Source: an uncultured Acidaminococcus sp. (lineage in GTDB: Bacteria > Bacillota > Negativicutes > Acidaminococcales > Acidaminococcaceae). From it: a DNA stretch of 59,467 nt. A program made the translations under genes and the position numbers. The DNA is taken from assembly GCA_900315205.1 (NCBI GenBank), contig OMYF01000008.1, forward strand, positions 1 through 59,467. The letters run 5' to 3'. Shown here in pieces: positions 46,650 through 55,471 of this stretch; positions within the stretch are counted from its first letter, which is position 1, and each line of letters opens with the position of its first letter. A model generated the notes under the pieces. The model saw nothing but the letters and a program-made list of their open reading frames with translations, was not told the origin of the DNA and searched no databases.

Positions 46650-46706
46650 AAAAGGGATCTGTGAAAGAATGACTGCTCATTTTTTCACAGATCCCTTTAT
46701 TATTTT
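46650..46706. terminator. Palindromic terminator, copy 3 of a dispersed family, bidirectional
   Basis: GGGATCTGTGAAA and TTTCACAGATCCC enclose TGACTGCTCA. It has TTTATTATTTT on the right and, on the other strand, TTTTAG, so it can end both convergent transcripts (the orphan gene at 46328 and the paralogue cluster whose last stop is at 46833). Confidence 0.8.
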
Positions 46707-46832
46707 CGGTTCAGGACGGGGTAAAGACAGCCGGCAGGCTGCATCTCCCCGGACCGGAGATTTCCTTCAAAAGGTTCCGCCCTGCCCGGCGCCACTTTCT
46801 CCCCGCTTTGGGCAGAGATGGGCACGCCCGCC

Positions 46833-47813
46833 TTATACATGCTCGCTTTTTTCCCGGTACGATGCGTCATCCGTCAGCTCATACAGATGCCAGTACATCT
46901 CCCTTTCGATTTCCTTTTCTCCCATATTATGGGCCCGCTGGGCCGCATCGAGGAAAAAGGCCGTCACTTTGGGTGCCGGTCCCGGGACAAAGCCGAATTC
47001 GGCCAGGGTCTCGCGCAGATCCGCGCGTTCCGTGTCTTTGAACTCCTCGGCGAAACGATACGCCTGGCGGCCGTAACGCGCTGCGATTTCTGCCTGAAAA
47101 ACAGGTCTGTCCACAATGAAGTCAAGGACCGCCATGCCCTTGCCGATTTCATCCGCTGCCAGGTAATACATGGCCAGATGATAGAATGCGTCACAGACAG
47201 CTGTGGGTTCGACGGCGACACCGTATTCTTCCCGGATCAGCTCCGCCCACTTTTCTTTGTCTTGTTCCCTGGCATAATGCTCGATCAGGCTGCCGTACAC
47301 ATCGGTATTGAGAGGATTCCAGGCCTGGGCGATTTCGAGTTTGGCAAGGGATTCCTCTTCTTTCCCCAGGTCCCTGAGCAGCATCCCCCATAAATGGTAC
47401 ATCCGGTCAAAAGGAAAGGGGACGGGATCGATCTGCCGGTTCCCTCTTTTTTCTTCCATAAGCTGTGCAAACAGGACGACTTCATAGTCCGTATCCACGG
47501 ACAGATGGTATACCTCCCCGTGAGGATCCTCATCGACAAGGGCCAGGCTCTTTTCAATCAGCTTGCGGATGCGGCGCTCGGCTTTCTGCAGTTTGCCTTC
47601 CGCCGCAAGCTGGAGGATCTTATCCGTCTGCTGCGCTATATCCTCATTGATGCCCTCGATAGCGGCCTGGATCTGTTCATCGGAAAACGGCATCTCTGCT
47701 TCCCCGAGAAGATCAGCCGGCCCGTGTCCGTGATGCCCGCAGCCGCAGGCTCCGTCACCGGTATGTTTGTGTCTGAATTCGTCAAAATCAAGGACGGAAT
47801 GATGTTCTGTCAT
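46833..47813 (-). CDS. Tandem paralogue family, member A (TPR-like, unrecognised)
   Basis: A 326-residue soluble protein. The N-terminus carries a Cys/His cluster (CGCGHHGHG, residues about 23-31) absent in the other members, perhaps a metal site. The remainder is nearly all helix and follows the family pattern: a KAERRIRKLIEK helix, then MYHLWGMLLRDLG, AQAWNPLNTDVYG and finally TLAEFGFVPGPAPKVTA. The helix pairs recall tetratricopeptide repeats without matching the consensus well. AAAGGAG nine bases before the ATG. Last gene of a four-gene leftward array; function unknown. Confidence 0.8.
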   Translation of the reverse strand: MTEHHSVLDFDEFRHKHTGDGACGCGHHGHGPADLLGEAEMPFSDEQIQAAIEGINEDIAQQTDKILQLAAEGKLQKAERRIRKLIEKSLALVDEDPHGEVYHLSVDTDYEVVLFAQLMEEKRGNRQIDPVPFPFDRMYHLWGMLLRDLGKEEESLAKLEIAQAWNPLNTDVYGSLIEHYAREQDKEKWAELIREEYGVAVEPTAVCDAFYHLAMYYLAADEIGKGMAVLDFIVDRPVFQAEIAARYGRQAYRFAEEFKDTERADLRETLAEFGFVPGPAPKVTAFFLDAAQRAHNMGEKEIEREMYWHLYELTDDASYREKSEHV

Positions 47814-47880
47814 GAAGGATACTCCTTTTTTCTGTCGTCAGTTTTCACACTTCGCTCTGCCGCGGCAGCACACTGTCTGC

Positions 47881-48810
47881 TCAGTCCTGCTCTGGGATCT
47901 CTTTTTCTATTGCCTCCGCTCTGGCAGTAAGTGCAGGGTCCCCTGTCAGGCGCCCCAGCTGCCGGTACAGTGCGGCGGCTGTCCAGGGTCTCGCCTCAGC
48001 TTCCGCTTTGGCGGCAGCTTCTTTAAAAGCGGCTGTGACTCCAGCGTCCGGACCTTCGTCGATTCCATACTCCCGGCAGATTTCAGCAAAGGACTTGTCC
48101 GTCCCTGTCCCCTGCTGCGCGGCAAGTGCCTTCCGGAAGTCCTCATCCAGTGCTGCCGGTTTGAACGTTCCATCTGTCAGCACCCCGGCCCCGGCAATTA
48201 CAGCGGCTGCTTCCGCAGGCTTTCCCTGATGCATCAGATAACAGCCCAGTTCTGCGTATGCCTCAGCAAGATTCTGCGGATAGATCGCAAACTGGTATTC
48301 CTGCCGGATATTTTGCAGCCAGCCTTCTTCATCGCTGTTTTCTTCACAGTACCGATCCATATAAAAGTAGTTAAGACGGGCAAAAGGATTCCATTCCTGG
48401 CTCTGCCGGAACCGCTTCTGGGCATCAGCGATTTTGCCCAGACTGACCAGGGTAAGACCCCAGAGATGATATACTACGCTCATCGGTACCGGCGCCGGAA
48501 AGAAATGTTTTCCCTGCAGCCGCTCCTGCATCAGGATGGGATACACCTCCAGTTCAATCTCTGAATGAATGCTCGGACACACCCAGTCAGGATGCTCCGG
48601 CGGAGCAAATTTTTTTACAAAACGATGGATCCGGCGCAGGGCCTTTTCGCTTTTTCCGGTCTGCGTCAGCCTGTAGATTTCTTCCAGCTGAGCAGACGCC
48701 TCTTTCTGGACATTTTTCATGGTCGCCCTGAGCATATCATAATCGATATCATGATTTTGGATCATAGTGGCCAAGGCAGTTTCGAAATTCTGTTGGATTC
48801 GTTTTTGCAT
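47881..48810 (-). CDS. Tandem paralogue family, member B (TPR-like, unrecognised)
   Basis: A 309-residue member of the same family: KALRRIHRFVKKF, VVYHLWGLTLVSLG, SQEWNPFARLNYFY, DEEGWLQNIRQEY and FAEICREYGIDEGPDAGVTA align with the neighbours. It has no Cys/His cluster. The ATG at 48810 has AAAGGAG 12 bases upstream; longer frames to 48936 have none. It lies 67 bases upstream of member A. A likely promoter region (TACAAT near 48856 on the minus strand) precedes it, after the terminator of member C. Confidence 0.78.
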   Translation of the reverse strand: MQKRIQQNFETALATMIQNHDIDYDMLRATMKNVQKEASAQLEEIYRLTQTGKSEKALRRIHRFVKKFAPPEHPDWVCPSIHSEIELEVYPILMQERLQGKHFFPAPVPMSVVYHLWGLTLVSLGKIADAQKRFRQSQEWNPFARLNYFYMDRYCEENSDEEGWLQNIRQEYQFAIYPQNLAEAYAELGCYLMHQGKPAEAAAVIAGAGVLTDGTFKPAALDEDFRKALAAQQGTGTDKSFAEICREYGIDEGPDAGVTAAFKEAAAKAEAEARPWTAAALYRQLGRLTGDPALTARAEAIEKEIPEQD

Positions 48811-48952
48811 AACGGACAGGACTCCTTTATTAAAATCAATGTAGATGGAACCATTGTAACATAAATCGTACGGGAAAACACAGCCAGGAACGGCTGGAAC
48901 CGGACAAAACCTTCTCCTTTCAGGATGTCGGACCATTTTACCATCGCAGATG

Positions 48953-48999
48953 CAAAAAGACCTGCCGTCGGATCTTTACCGGGTCCTGTCGCAGGTCTT
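48953..48999 (-). terminator. Terminator after paralogue C
   Basis: On the minus strand AAGACCTGC and GCAGGTCTT form the base of a long stem with an inner imperfect helix, followed by TTT. It splits the array into two transcription units, D-C and B-A. Confidence 0.75.
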
Positions 49000-49036
49000 C
49001 CTGATGCAGCCTCTCCGGCGATTGCCCGCGGGACTG

Positions 49037-50056
49037 TCATTTCTTTTTTGCTTTTTCACGGAGCTTCCTGTACTTTTCCAGTCTGGTCAGGCTATAGAGC
49101 TCATCATACAGCTCCTGTTCAAACCCCGTTTCCCCCATTTCTCCGGCCTTTTCCGCCAGTTCGGTCAAAACGGCCGTCACATGGGGTGACGGGCCCGGGA
49201 CGAAGCCAAATTCAGCAAATGTCTTCTTCACAGCGGGGCGTCTTCTTTTTTTAAAGCAGTCAATATCATCTAAAATATCATCCCCGTAGCGTTCCAGGAT
49301 ATCTGACTTGAATTCCTCGCGGTCTTTGATGAAGTCAAAAAATACCATGGCTTTGCCGATTTGATGATGCATCATGCAGTACATCCCGGCATGATAGAAT
49401 ACATCGACAAGATCTGCGCCCTCTCTCGCAACGGCATATTCATCCTTGATAGCCTGGAGCCAGGATTTCTCGTCGCCATTCTGAACACAGGCAGCAATCA
49501 AGTCCCCGTAGATCCCGGCATTCGTCGGATTCCACTTATGAGCCATCTTCAGTTTGGCCAGCGCCAGCCTTCTCTTTCCGGTATCGAGCAGCAGCATGCC
49601 CCACAGCTGGAATATGGCGTCATAGGGGAAAGGCATGAAATCAAGCTTCCTGCCCTGCAGTTTTTCGCCCAGCAGCCGTGTAAAGAGATAGGGATCGAGT
49701 TCTGAATCCGATGCCATATGCCAGACATCGGGTTCTGCCATGTCTCCAGGAAGATAATCAATCGGTGTTATCATTTTGTGGATCCGGCTCAGGGCGTTAT
49801 CCAGGTGTCCTGAAGCTGCCAGCTGATAAATCTCGTTGAGTTCCCGTTTCATATCATTGACGACAAATTCCAAAGCATCCCAGAATTCCTCATCCGTCAT
49901 TCCGTCTCCGTCTGCTTCAGATTCCGGCCCGGAACCATCCCCCGACTCCTCTGTCCCGCCATCATGATTATGAGAGCTGCGTTCTATTTTTGCACAGATC
50001 TTGGCTGCCCGGAAGGCATTCAGATCCAGGATGTCTGTAGGAAGATCTTGACTCAT
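49037..50056 (-). CDS. Tandem paralogue family, member C (TPR-like, unrecognised)
   Basis: A 339-residue member with an acidic, low-complexity insert (residues about 28-52, rich in Gly, Glu, Asp and Ser) between its N-terminus and the shared domain. Shared blocks are NALSRIHKMI, IFQLWGMLLLDTG, AHKWNPTNAGIYG, DEKSWLQAIKDEY and TFAEFGFVPGPSPHVTAVL. The end is very basic (KYRKLREKAKKK). GAGGGGG before the ATG. It is 35 bases downstream of member D. Confidence 0.8.
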   Translation of the reverse strand: MSQDLPTDILDLNAFRAAKICAKIERSSHNHDGGTEESGDGSGPESEADGDGMTDEEFWDALEFVVNDMKRELNEIYQLAASGHLDNALSRIHKMITPIDYLPGDMAEPDVWHMASDSELDPYLFTRLLGEKLQGRKLDFMPFPYDAIFQLWGMLLLDTGKRRLALAKLKMAHKWNPTNAGIYGDLIAACVQNGDEKSWLQAIKDEYAVAREGADLVDVFYHAGMYCMMHHQIGKAMVFFDFIKDREEFKSDILERYGDDILDDIDCFKKRRRPAVKKTFAEFGFVPGPSPHVTAVLTELAEKAGEMGETGFEQELYDELYSLTRLEKYRKLREKAKKK

Positions 50057-50091
50057 AGGCTTTCCCCCTCTTTCTTCAATCCGACAATCGG

Positions 50092-51018
50092 CTAGTCGTC
50101 CAGTTTTGCAGCCATGGCTTCCGCTTCTTCCTGATATTCCGCTGACTCCGTCAGTTCGGCCAGGAGTTCATACGTTTCCTGCGCCGTTTCCCAGTCCTCC
50201 TCCATCCGGGACGAATGGGCCACATCCTGGAGGACCGCGATGACTTTGGGATCCGGTCCCTCGGGCAGGCCGTACTCCCGGCACACAGCTCCGAAATCAG
50301 CCGGTTCCACTTCCAGATGGCTGTCAAGGAATTCATACAAATCACTGTACCTGTCATCCACATCCTGCTGGAGGGTACGATCCAGGACATACTTTACACA
50401 GGCATGGGCTTTTTCATACTCCTTATGGAGCCCCAGGTAAAAGGCCAGTTCGCCAAAAGCCTCGCAGACGCCATCCCGGTAGATGGAAGAAGCTTCCTCA
50501 CGGATGTTCCGCAGCCACGCCTCCTCATCCCTTTTCTCCATATAGATCTGGTTCATGGGAGCAAAAGGAAGCTGGGAAAGTGGATTCATACGGCGGGCTT
50601 TCTGCAGTACTTCCAGGGCTTCGTCATCCCTGCCAAGAGATTGGAGGATGTTCCCTTCCAGGGTGTACATCAGATCCAGCGGGACGGGAAGGTTCACGAC
50701 CTGCCGCCCCTTGAGCTCATCCTGGTACATTCTCATGAAGACGGGCACTTCAAAATTAAAGCCCAGGCTCAGCTGCAGCAGCCCCGCATCATCTGCCAGA
50801 TACCCTTCATTCCGCTCCACAAGCTTCCGGATCCGGGCAAGCGCCTTTTTTTCATTTCCGCGGCTCGCCATTTCATCAATCTCATTGATTTCATTGATGG
50901 CATCCCGGTACAGGGCTGCCACCACGGCTGCCACTTCTTCTTCCGAAAAAGATCCTTCCCGCAGGAGTTCCTCTCTGTCTCCGAACAGTTTGATCAGATT
51001 GCTTCCTTGCTCCGCCAT
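50092..51018 (-). CDS. Tandem paralogue family, member D (TPR-like, unrecognised)
   Basis: A 308-residue acidic member and first gene of the array. Shared blocks are KALARIRKLVER, LMYTLEGNILQSLG, ARRMNPLSQLPFAP, DEEAWLRNIREEA and FGAVCREYGLPEGPDPKVIA. GGAGAAAT immediately before the ATG at 51018 decides the start. It lies 74 bases after queE on the same strand, with no terminator seen between, so read-through from the queuosine operon is possible. Confidence 0.8.
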   Translation of the reverse strand: MAEQGSNLIKLFGDREELLREGSFSEEEVAAVVAALYRDAINEINEIDEMASRGNEKKALARIRKLVERNEGYLADDAGLLQLSLGFNFEVPVFMRMYQDELKGRQVVNLPVPLDLMYTLEGNILQSLGRDDEALEVLQKARRMNPLSQLPFAPMNQIYMEKRDEEAWLRNIREEASSIYRDGVCEAFGELAFYLGLHKEYEKAHACVKYVLDRTLQQDVDDRYSDLYEFLDSHLEVEPADFGAVCREYGLPEGPDPKVIAVLQDVAHSSRMEEDWETAQETYELLAELTESAEYQEEAEAMAAKLDD

Positions 51019-51092
51019 ATTTCTCCTCTCCTGCCGGTTCCCCATCTTCCGGCATCAAAACAGCCATTTCCCTGCGGCATCCGCAGTTCCTT

Positions 51093-51749
51093 TCATACAC
51101 CCCGCCGGTCCGGATCCCAGATAACTTTATGCAGCTGCACCTGGACGCACACCTGCGCCAGCCCGCGGGTCCGAACGAATTCCACCAGTTCGGCCGGAGC
51201 GATGGCACCGAATACGGGCGACACATAGATCTTTGCCGGGATTTCCCATTCCTTCAGGGTCTGTTCCATATCAAGCAGATCTTCCCGACTCCCGACGACA
51301 AATTTGACAACATCTTCCCTGCCAAGCAATTTCAGGTTTTCCAGATGCATGGCGCCTTTCTCACCCGATGAGGGCGATTTCAGGTCCATCGTATAGAAAA
51401 GGCCCCTGGGCCGGCTGGCAAAAAGCGGTACGGCCCCATTGGTCTCGATATTGACTTCATACCCCTCATCCCCCAGCACGCGGCAGAGATGCTCGATGGG
51501 CTGCAGCATCGGTTCGCCGCCCGTCAGGGTGATCCGCTTCCACGGATAGGCATGGATCCTGTCCAGCAGCTCCGCTTCTGTCAGATGTTCCCTGGCATCC
51601 GCCTCCGTCCAGGCATAGGCCGTGTCACAGTAGGAGCAGCGCAGGTTGCAGCCGGCAAAACGGACGAAGGTCGCCATGTAACCGGTGCGTTTCCCTTCCC
51701 CGTCAATGGAGTCGAACAGTTCAGCAACGGGAAAACGATCAGTCTTCAT
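51093..51749 (-). CDS. queE: 7-carboxy-7-deazaguanine synthase
   Basis: A 218-residue radical SAM enzyme that converts 6-carboxytetrahydropterin to 7-carboxy-7-deazaguanine. The cluster motif CNLRCSYC has the standard CxxxCxxC spacing, and LTGGEPMLQ and the IETNGAV segment are typical. The ATG at 51749 overlaps the end of queD by 11 bases, so the genes are coupled. Last gene of queF-queC-queD-queE. Confidence 0.94.
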   Translation of the reverse strand: MKTDRFPVAELFDSIDGEGKRTGYMATFVRFAGCNLRCSYCDTAYAWTEADAREHLTEAELLDRIHAYPWKRITLTGGEPMLQPIEHLCRVLGDEGYEVNIETNGAVPLFASRPRGLFYTMDLKSPSSGEKGAMHLENLKLLGREDVVKFVVGSREDLLDMEQTLKEWEIPAKIYVSPVFGAIAPAELVEFVRTRGLAQVCVQVQLHKVIWDPDRRGV

Positions 51750-52065
51750 AAATGGCCACGTTCCCTTCTGATTCCTGGACAGAAACCCGTGCGCAGTACG
51801 GGATCCGGTCATGGATCCACCGGGCTATGTTTTCCGCCGTCGGATTCACCTTGATGACATCGTTGACGAATGCATGGTCAAGCTGCATGACGACGTCCTT
51901 GATATGGGTAAAGTCGACGACCATGCCGTTTTCATCCAGTTCCTCCCGCCGGCACGTCACTTCGATGACCCAGTTATGGCCGTGCAGGTTCCGGCATTTG
52001 CTTTCATAAGGCAGATTGAGGCAGTGGGCCCCGCTGACTTCCATTCTTTTGGTTACGGTATACAT
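51739..52065 (-). CDS. queD: 6-carboxy-5,6,7,8-tetrahydropterin synthase
   Basis: A 108-residue protein of the 6-pyruvoyl-tetrahydropterin synthase fold. Zinc ligands lie in SGAHCL and LHGHNW, with MVVDFTHIK and LDHAFVND completing the active site. It makes the substrate of QueE. AAGGAAA lies about eight bases before the ATG at 52065. Confidence 0.94.
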   Translation of the reverse strand: MYTVTKRMEVSGAHCLNLPYESKCRNLHGHNWVIEVTCRREELDENGMVVDFTHIKDVVMQLDHAFVNDVIKVNPTAENIARWIHDRIPYCARVSVQESEGNVAIYED

Positions 52066-52069
52066 ACTG

Positions 52070-52771
52070 TCACTTTCCTTCCAGGGCCGGGTCGGGCACA
52101 CCGTTTGCCGCAAAGGCTTTTGCCCTGTCGATGCAGGTGCCGCAGGTCCCGCAGGGCCTGTCCCCGCCTTCGTAACAGCTCCAGGTCAGTTCATAGGGTG
52201 TCCCCAGGGAAAGTCCCAGTTTGACCACGCCGGCCTTGTTGATACCCGTAAAAGGTGCCACGATATGGCACTGGCCATAGGTGCCGATGGTGATTGCCTG
52301 TCCCATGGCGTCCGCAAAGGCCTCGCTGCAGTCGGCATAGGCATTGCCCGCTGCATCGTCGGCATGGGCACCAATATAGATTGAGACATCGTCATCTGCA
52401 AAAATGCTCATGGCGAGACTGGCAACGGCGGACAGCATCAGACCGTTGCGGAAAGGCACATAGGTCGAGACCTTGCCTTCCCCGTTTTCCGCAATCTGCT
52501 GCGCATAGCTCTTATGGACGATGGATTCCGTCGAATGGGCCAGGAGGGAGCAGTTGGAATACTGGAAGATACCGGACAGATCCAGTTCATAGTGCGCCAC
52601 CTGATAGTAGTCCGCCACTTTGCGGGCACATTCCAGTTCCTTGCGGTGCTTCTGACCGTAGAAAATGGAAACAGTGGCCACGTTTTCCCGCCCGAATTCT
52701 CCGACAGCGACAGAAAGGCACGTGGTCGAATCGACACCGCCGCTCGACAGGACAAGCGCTTTATTGCTCAT
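52070..52771 (-). CDS. queC: 7-cyano-7-deazaguanine synthase
   Basis: A 233-residue ATP-dependent enzyme making preQ0. The pyrophosphate loop is [12 protein letters not shown], the [15 protein letters not shown] segment is present, and the C-terminal zinc site CGTCGTC is intact. The ATG at 52771 overlaps the queF stop by 11 bases, with GGAGG nine bases upstream. The queD start follows four bases after its stop. Confidence 0.95.
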   Translation of the reverse strand: MSNKALVLSSGGVDSTTCLSVAVGEFGRENVATVSIFYGQKHRKELECARKVADYYQVAHYELDLSGIFQYSNCSLLAHSTESIVHKSYAQQIAENGEGKVSTYVPFRNGLMLSAVASLAMSIFADDDVSIYIGAHADDAAGNAYADCSEAFADAMGQAITIGTYGQCHIVAPFTGINKAGVVKLGLSLGTPYELTWSCYEGGDRPCGTCGTCIDRAKAFAANGVPDPALEGK

Positions 52772-53228
52772 TGACAAAGGCCTCCATTCTCCGCTGGGCC
52801 ATCTCCCGATAAGCCTCTTTGTAACAGACGGCAAAAGGCAGGATGCTGATGCCGCCGCGGGGATTGAAATATCCCCGGACTTCCAGGTAGAGCGGATCCA
52901 GCAGTGCTGCCAGATCGTTTTTGATGATGTTCACACAGTCCTCATGGAAATCCCCGTTATTGCGGAAAGAGAACAGATACAGCTTCAGCGATTTGCTCTC
53001 CACAAGCTTATGGTTCGGGATATAACTGATCACGATGCGGCCAAAATCGGGCTGACCCGTCTTGGGGCAGAGACTGGTAAATTCCGGACAATTCAGCTTG
53101 ACCATGTACGGAGCCTCTTCATGCTTGTTGGGGAAGCATTCAAGGACGGTGGGATCATACGTACTCTTATATTCGGTATGGCCGCTGCCCAGCCGGGTAA
53201 CGCCACGCAGTTCTTCCTCGGTTCTCAT
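52761..53228 (-). CDS. queF: NADPH-dependent 7-cyano-7-deazaguanine reductase (YkvM type)
   Basis: A 155-residue T-fold enzyme reducing preQ0 to preQ1. The active-site Cys is in [14 protein letters not shown], with [16 protein letters not shown] and FHEDCVN following. First gene of the operon. AAAGGAG lies 14 bases before the ATG, somewhat far. A TATAAT (53265-53270, minus strand) with a poor -35 gives a leader of only about 35-40 bases, and no preQ1 riboswitch is recognisable there. Confidence 0.95.
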   Translation of the reverse strand: MRTEEELRGVTRLGSGHTEYKSTYDPTVLECFPNKHEEAPYMVKLNCPEFTSLCPKTGQPDFGRIVISYIPNHKLVESKSLKLYLFSFRNNGDFHEDCVNIIKNDLAALLDPLYLEVRGYFNPRGGISILPFAVCYKEAYREMAQRRMEAFVNEQ

Positions 53229-53376
53229 AGATCTGCTAAAAGCTCCTTTCGTTATGACTACTTATTATAACGCATAGGAACGGGCAGCGTCCAGAGAAGA
53301 CACACTTTTCGAAGGCCTTATGGCACACGGACAGCGGGCTTCCGCAAAGACCCGGGGCGGGCGGCGACTCTTCCCC

Positions 53377-54471
53377 TTAATGGTCCGACTTCAGCCCGGC
53401 TCCGCACATCGGGATCAGCGCTTCTTCCGGTGTGCCGTACTGCCCGCAGTACGTTTCATAGGCTGCAAGGGAAGCCGCTGTCGTATGTTCACAGTAGATT
53501 CCCTTCCGCGCCAGATGCTCCCGGGCGGGCAGGATCCGCTCTTCCGGTGCGGTGATGATCCGGATATGCCAGCGGTATACATAGGAGAGGATCTCTCCGG
53601 CCCGCATCGGTTTCCCGATGGCAATGCCCTCGGCGAGCGTCGGCGTGACTTCGGCGGGTTCGATATGGTCGAGCCCCCTGGCGGCCGCCTGATAAATCGG
53701 GTCGCAGTGCTCGCTCTGCACGGCCACAACCTGCGGCATCTCCGAAATGGCTCCGCTCCCCAGCAGTTCCTCCAGCGCTTTCATGACCCCGATGAAGAGC
53801 GTCCCGTTGCCGAGGGGAACAAAAAGAATCTGCGGAATGCGGTGCAGCGCTTCATAGACCTCATAGATATACGTCTTCGTTCCCTCGTAAAAGAACGGAT
53901 TGTACACATGGCTGCAGTAGTATGCTCCCCGGTCCCGCACTTCCTGCCGGCACACATCCGCACAGTGGTCACGGCTGCCCGACACGATCACCACTTCGGC
54001 GCCGTGAGCCCGGATCATCTGGATCTTGGCAGGGGATGTGCCCGCGGGCACGAAGATCCTGCAGCGGATGCCCGTCCGTGCACAGTAGGCCGCCACGCTG
54101 TTGCCCGCGTTGCCGCTGCTGTCCTGCACGACGGAGCGGATGCCAAGGCTCCTGCAGTGGGCCGCAAGCACCGCTGCCCCACGGTCCTTGAAAGACAGCG
54201 TGGGCATGAAATAATCCATCTTGAGCAGCAGATGGTCCGAGAAACGGATCACCGGTGTCATCCCTTCGCCCAGCGTGACATCCTTCCAGCCGTCGTCGAG
54301 GAGGGGCAGCCATTTCCGGTACCGGAAAATGCTCCACGTATCCCGGTCTATCCCTTCCAGATCAAAGGGCGGGACATCCCATTTAAGCTCCCACAGCCCG
54401 CCGCACCCGCAGGCCGGTGCCGCATCCGTCACTTCTGCCTTTTTCCCGCATTTCGTGCAAACATAATACAT
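53377..54471 (-). CDS. Threonine-synthase-like PLP enzyme with N-terminal zinc ribbon
   Basis: A 364-residue fold-type II pyridoxal-phosphate enzyme. The cofactor Lys is in TLSFKDRGA, the phosphate loop SSGNAGNSVAAY, and the Gly-rich VPLGNGTLFIG. A small ribbon with CTKCGKK and ACGCGG opens the protein, as in some threonine synthases and related lyases. It probably makes threonine from phosphohomoserine, but members with other beta-elimination roles look similar. No homoserine kinase or dehydrogenase lies nearby. GGAGG seven bases before the ATG. Confidence 0.8.
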   Translation of the reverse strand: MYYVCTKCGKKAEVTDAAPACGCGGLWELKWDVPPFDLEGIDRDTWSIFRYRKWLPLLDDGWKDVTLGEGMTPVIRFSDHLLLKMDYFMPTLSFKDRGAAVLAAHCRSLGIRSVVQDSSGNAGNSVAAYCARTGIRCRIFVPAGTSPAKIQMIRAHGAEVVIVSGSRDHCADVCRQEVRDRGAYYCSHVYNPFFYEGTKTYIYEVYEALHRIPQILFVPLGNGTLFIGVMKALEELLGSGAISEMPQVVAVQSEHCDPIYQAAARGLDHIEPAEVTPTLAEGIAIGKPMRAGEILSYVYRWHIRIITAPEERILPAREHLARKGIYCEHTTAASLAAYETYCGQYGTPEEALIPMCGAGLKSDH

Positions 54472-54573
54472 CGTTCCACCTCCGCAGCTTTCATCATCCC
54501 TTCAGGGCGGCCGGAATACACCGCCGGTTCCCGGCGAGCGCTCATAAAAGAGACCCGCCCGTACCGTGGACAG

Positions 54574-54613
54574 AAAAAAATCCCTGTGCAGAAAAAGAAT
54601 CCCGCACAGGAAT
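54574..54613 (-). terminator. Terminator after the HD-domain gene
   Basis: On the minus strand ATTCCTGTGC and GCACAGGGAT form a stem followed by TTTTTTT, directly after the stop at 54617. Confidence 0.85.
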
Positions 54614-54616
54614 CTT

Positions 54617-55234
54617 TCATTTCGCTGCTGCCTTCTGTCCGACCTTTCCCGATGGGACTTCATCGATCAGGCTTCTTCCCACCGTCTCAGCCACAAGGTC
54701 CTTCGCATACGGCACGAGCGTCTTCGCCCAGGGAGTCCGCAGATACTTCACATCGAGCGCCGTTGGCGAAATGCGCCAGCGATCCAGCGCATCCGCATCC
54801 TTGAAGCTATTATACAGCAGGACGGCCCCGGAAAGACCTTTTTTGCAGAATTCACTCTTTCCCAGCGCATCATCCCGGTCGTGGAAGGCCATGATCAGAT
54901 ACACCCGTTCATCCCAGCTGACAAGCCCGCGTCTGCAGAAATCGCGGTAATTTTCGGCCGCCCTGGCGCCATGACCCACGTCGCGCGTATCATCCTGCCG
55001 GCGCAAATCATGGAAGACGGCGGCCCTGCAGAGCACGGAAACACTGTCCTCATCAAGTCCGGCCATGCGCGCGATCTTGAGACAGTAGAGCAGCACCCGG
55101 GCACAGTGGTCCTTCGTGTGCAGCACACTGACGAAGGCGCCGAACTTGATATGATGCATCATAAACGTATACCAGTGATAGAAAGTCTGCTGAAGATCCT
55201 GCGGTTCCTCAGCGAGCGCTTTATCCAGGAACAT
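54617..55234 (-). CDS. HD-domain protein
   Basis: A 205-residue metal-dependent phosphohydrolase of the HD superfamily: HTKDHCARVLLYC supplies the first His, AAVFHDLRR the HD pair, and the HGARAAENY helix further ligands. Substrate unknown; candidates are nucleotides or modified nucleotides. The ATG at 55234 is preceded by AGGAG ten bases upstream. Single-gene unit, closed by a strong terminator. Confidence 0.82.
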   Translation of the reverse strand: MFLDKALAEEPQDLQQTFYHWYTFMMHHIKFGAFVSVLHTKDHCARVLLYCLKIARMAGLDEDSVSVLCRAAVFHDLRRQDDTRDVGHGARAAENYRDFCRRGLVSWDERVYLIMAFHDRDDALGKSEFCKKGLSGAVLLYNSFKDADALDRWRISPTALDVKYLRTPWAKTLVPYAKDLVAETVGRSLIDEVPSGKVGQKAAAK

Positions 55235-55471
55235 ACCATTCCATCTCCTGTCCGGTCCACCCTGGACCACCCTCATCTTATCCCAAAATCAGGAAAAATA
55301 CAAAAAGAAGGAGCCCGCTTTCCCCGCCCTTCCGGAAAGCGCCGCGGGAAGGGTTCCCGGCACGGCTGCGGCGCGCTGACACATGCCGCAAGCAGATGAT
55401 AAAAAATATGCCATGCCTCAATGACAGCTGCAAATACATCAGGAACTGCACGCCACTCCCAGGACATATTT
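55235..55471. other. Gene-free stretch between HD gene and opine dehydrogenase relic
   Basis: 237 bases with no credible gene. It includes a GC-rich block at 55320-55380 and a short AT run near 55395, but no confident promoter or repeat was seen. Confidence 0.3.

Noticed and set aside
53229..53300. A preQ1 riboswitch upstream of queF
   Set aside because: The leader from the TATAAT is only about 35-40 bases and shows none of the preQ1-I consensus (no C-rich loop pairing with an A-rich tail).
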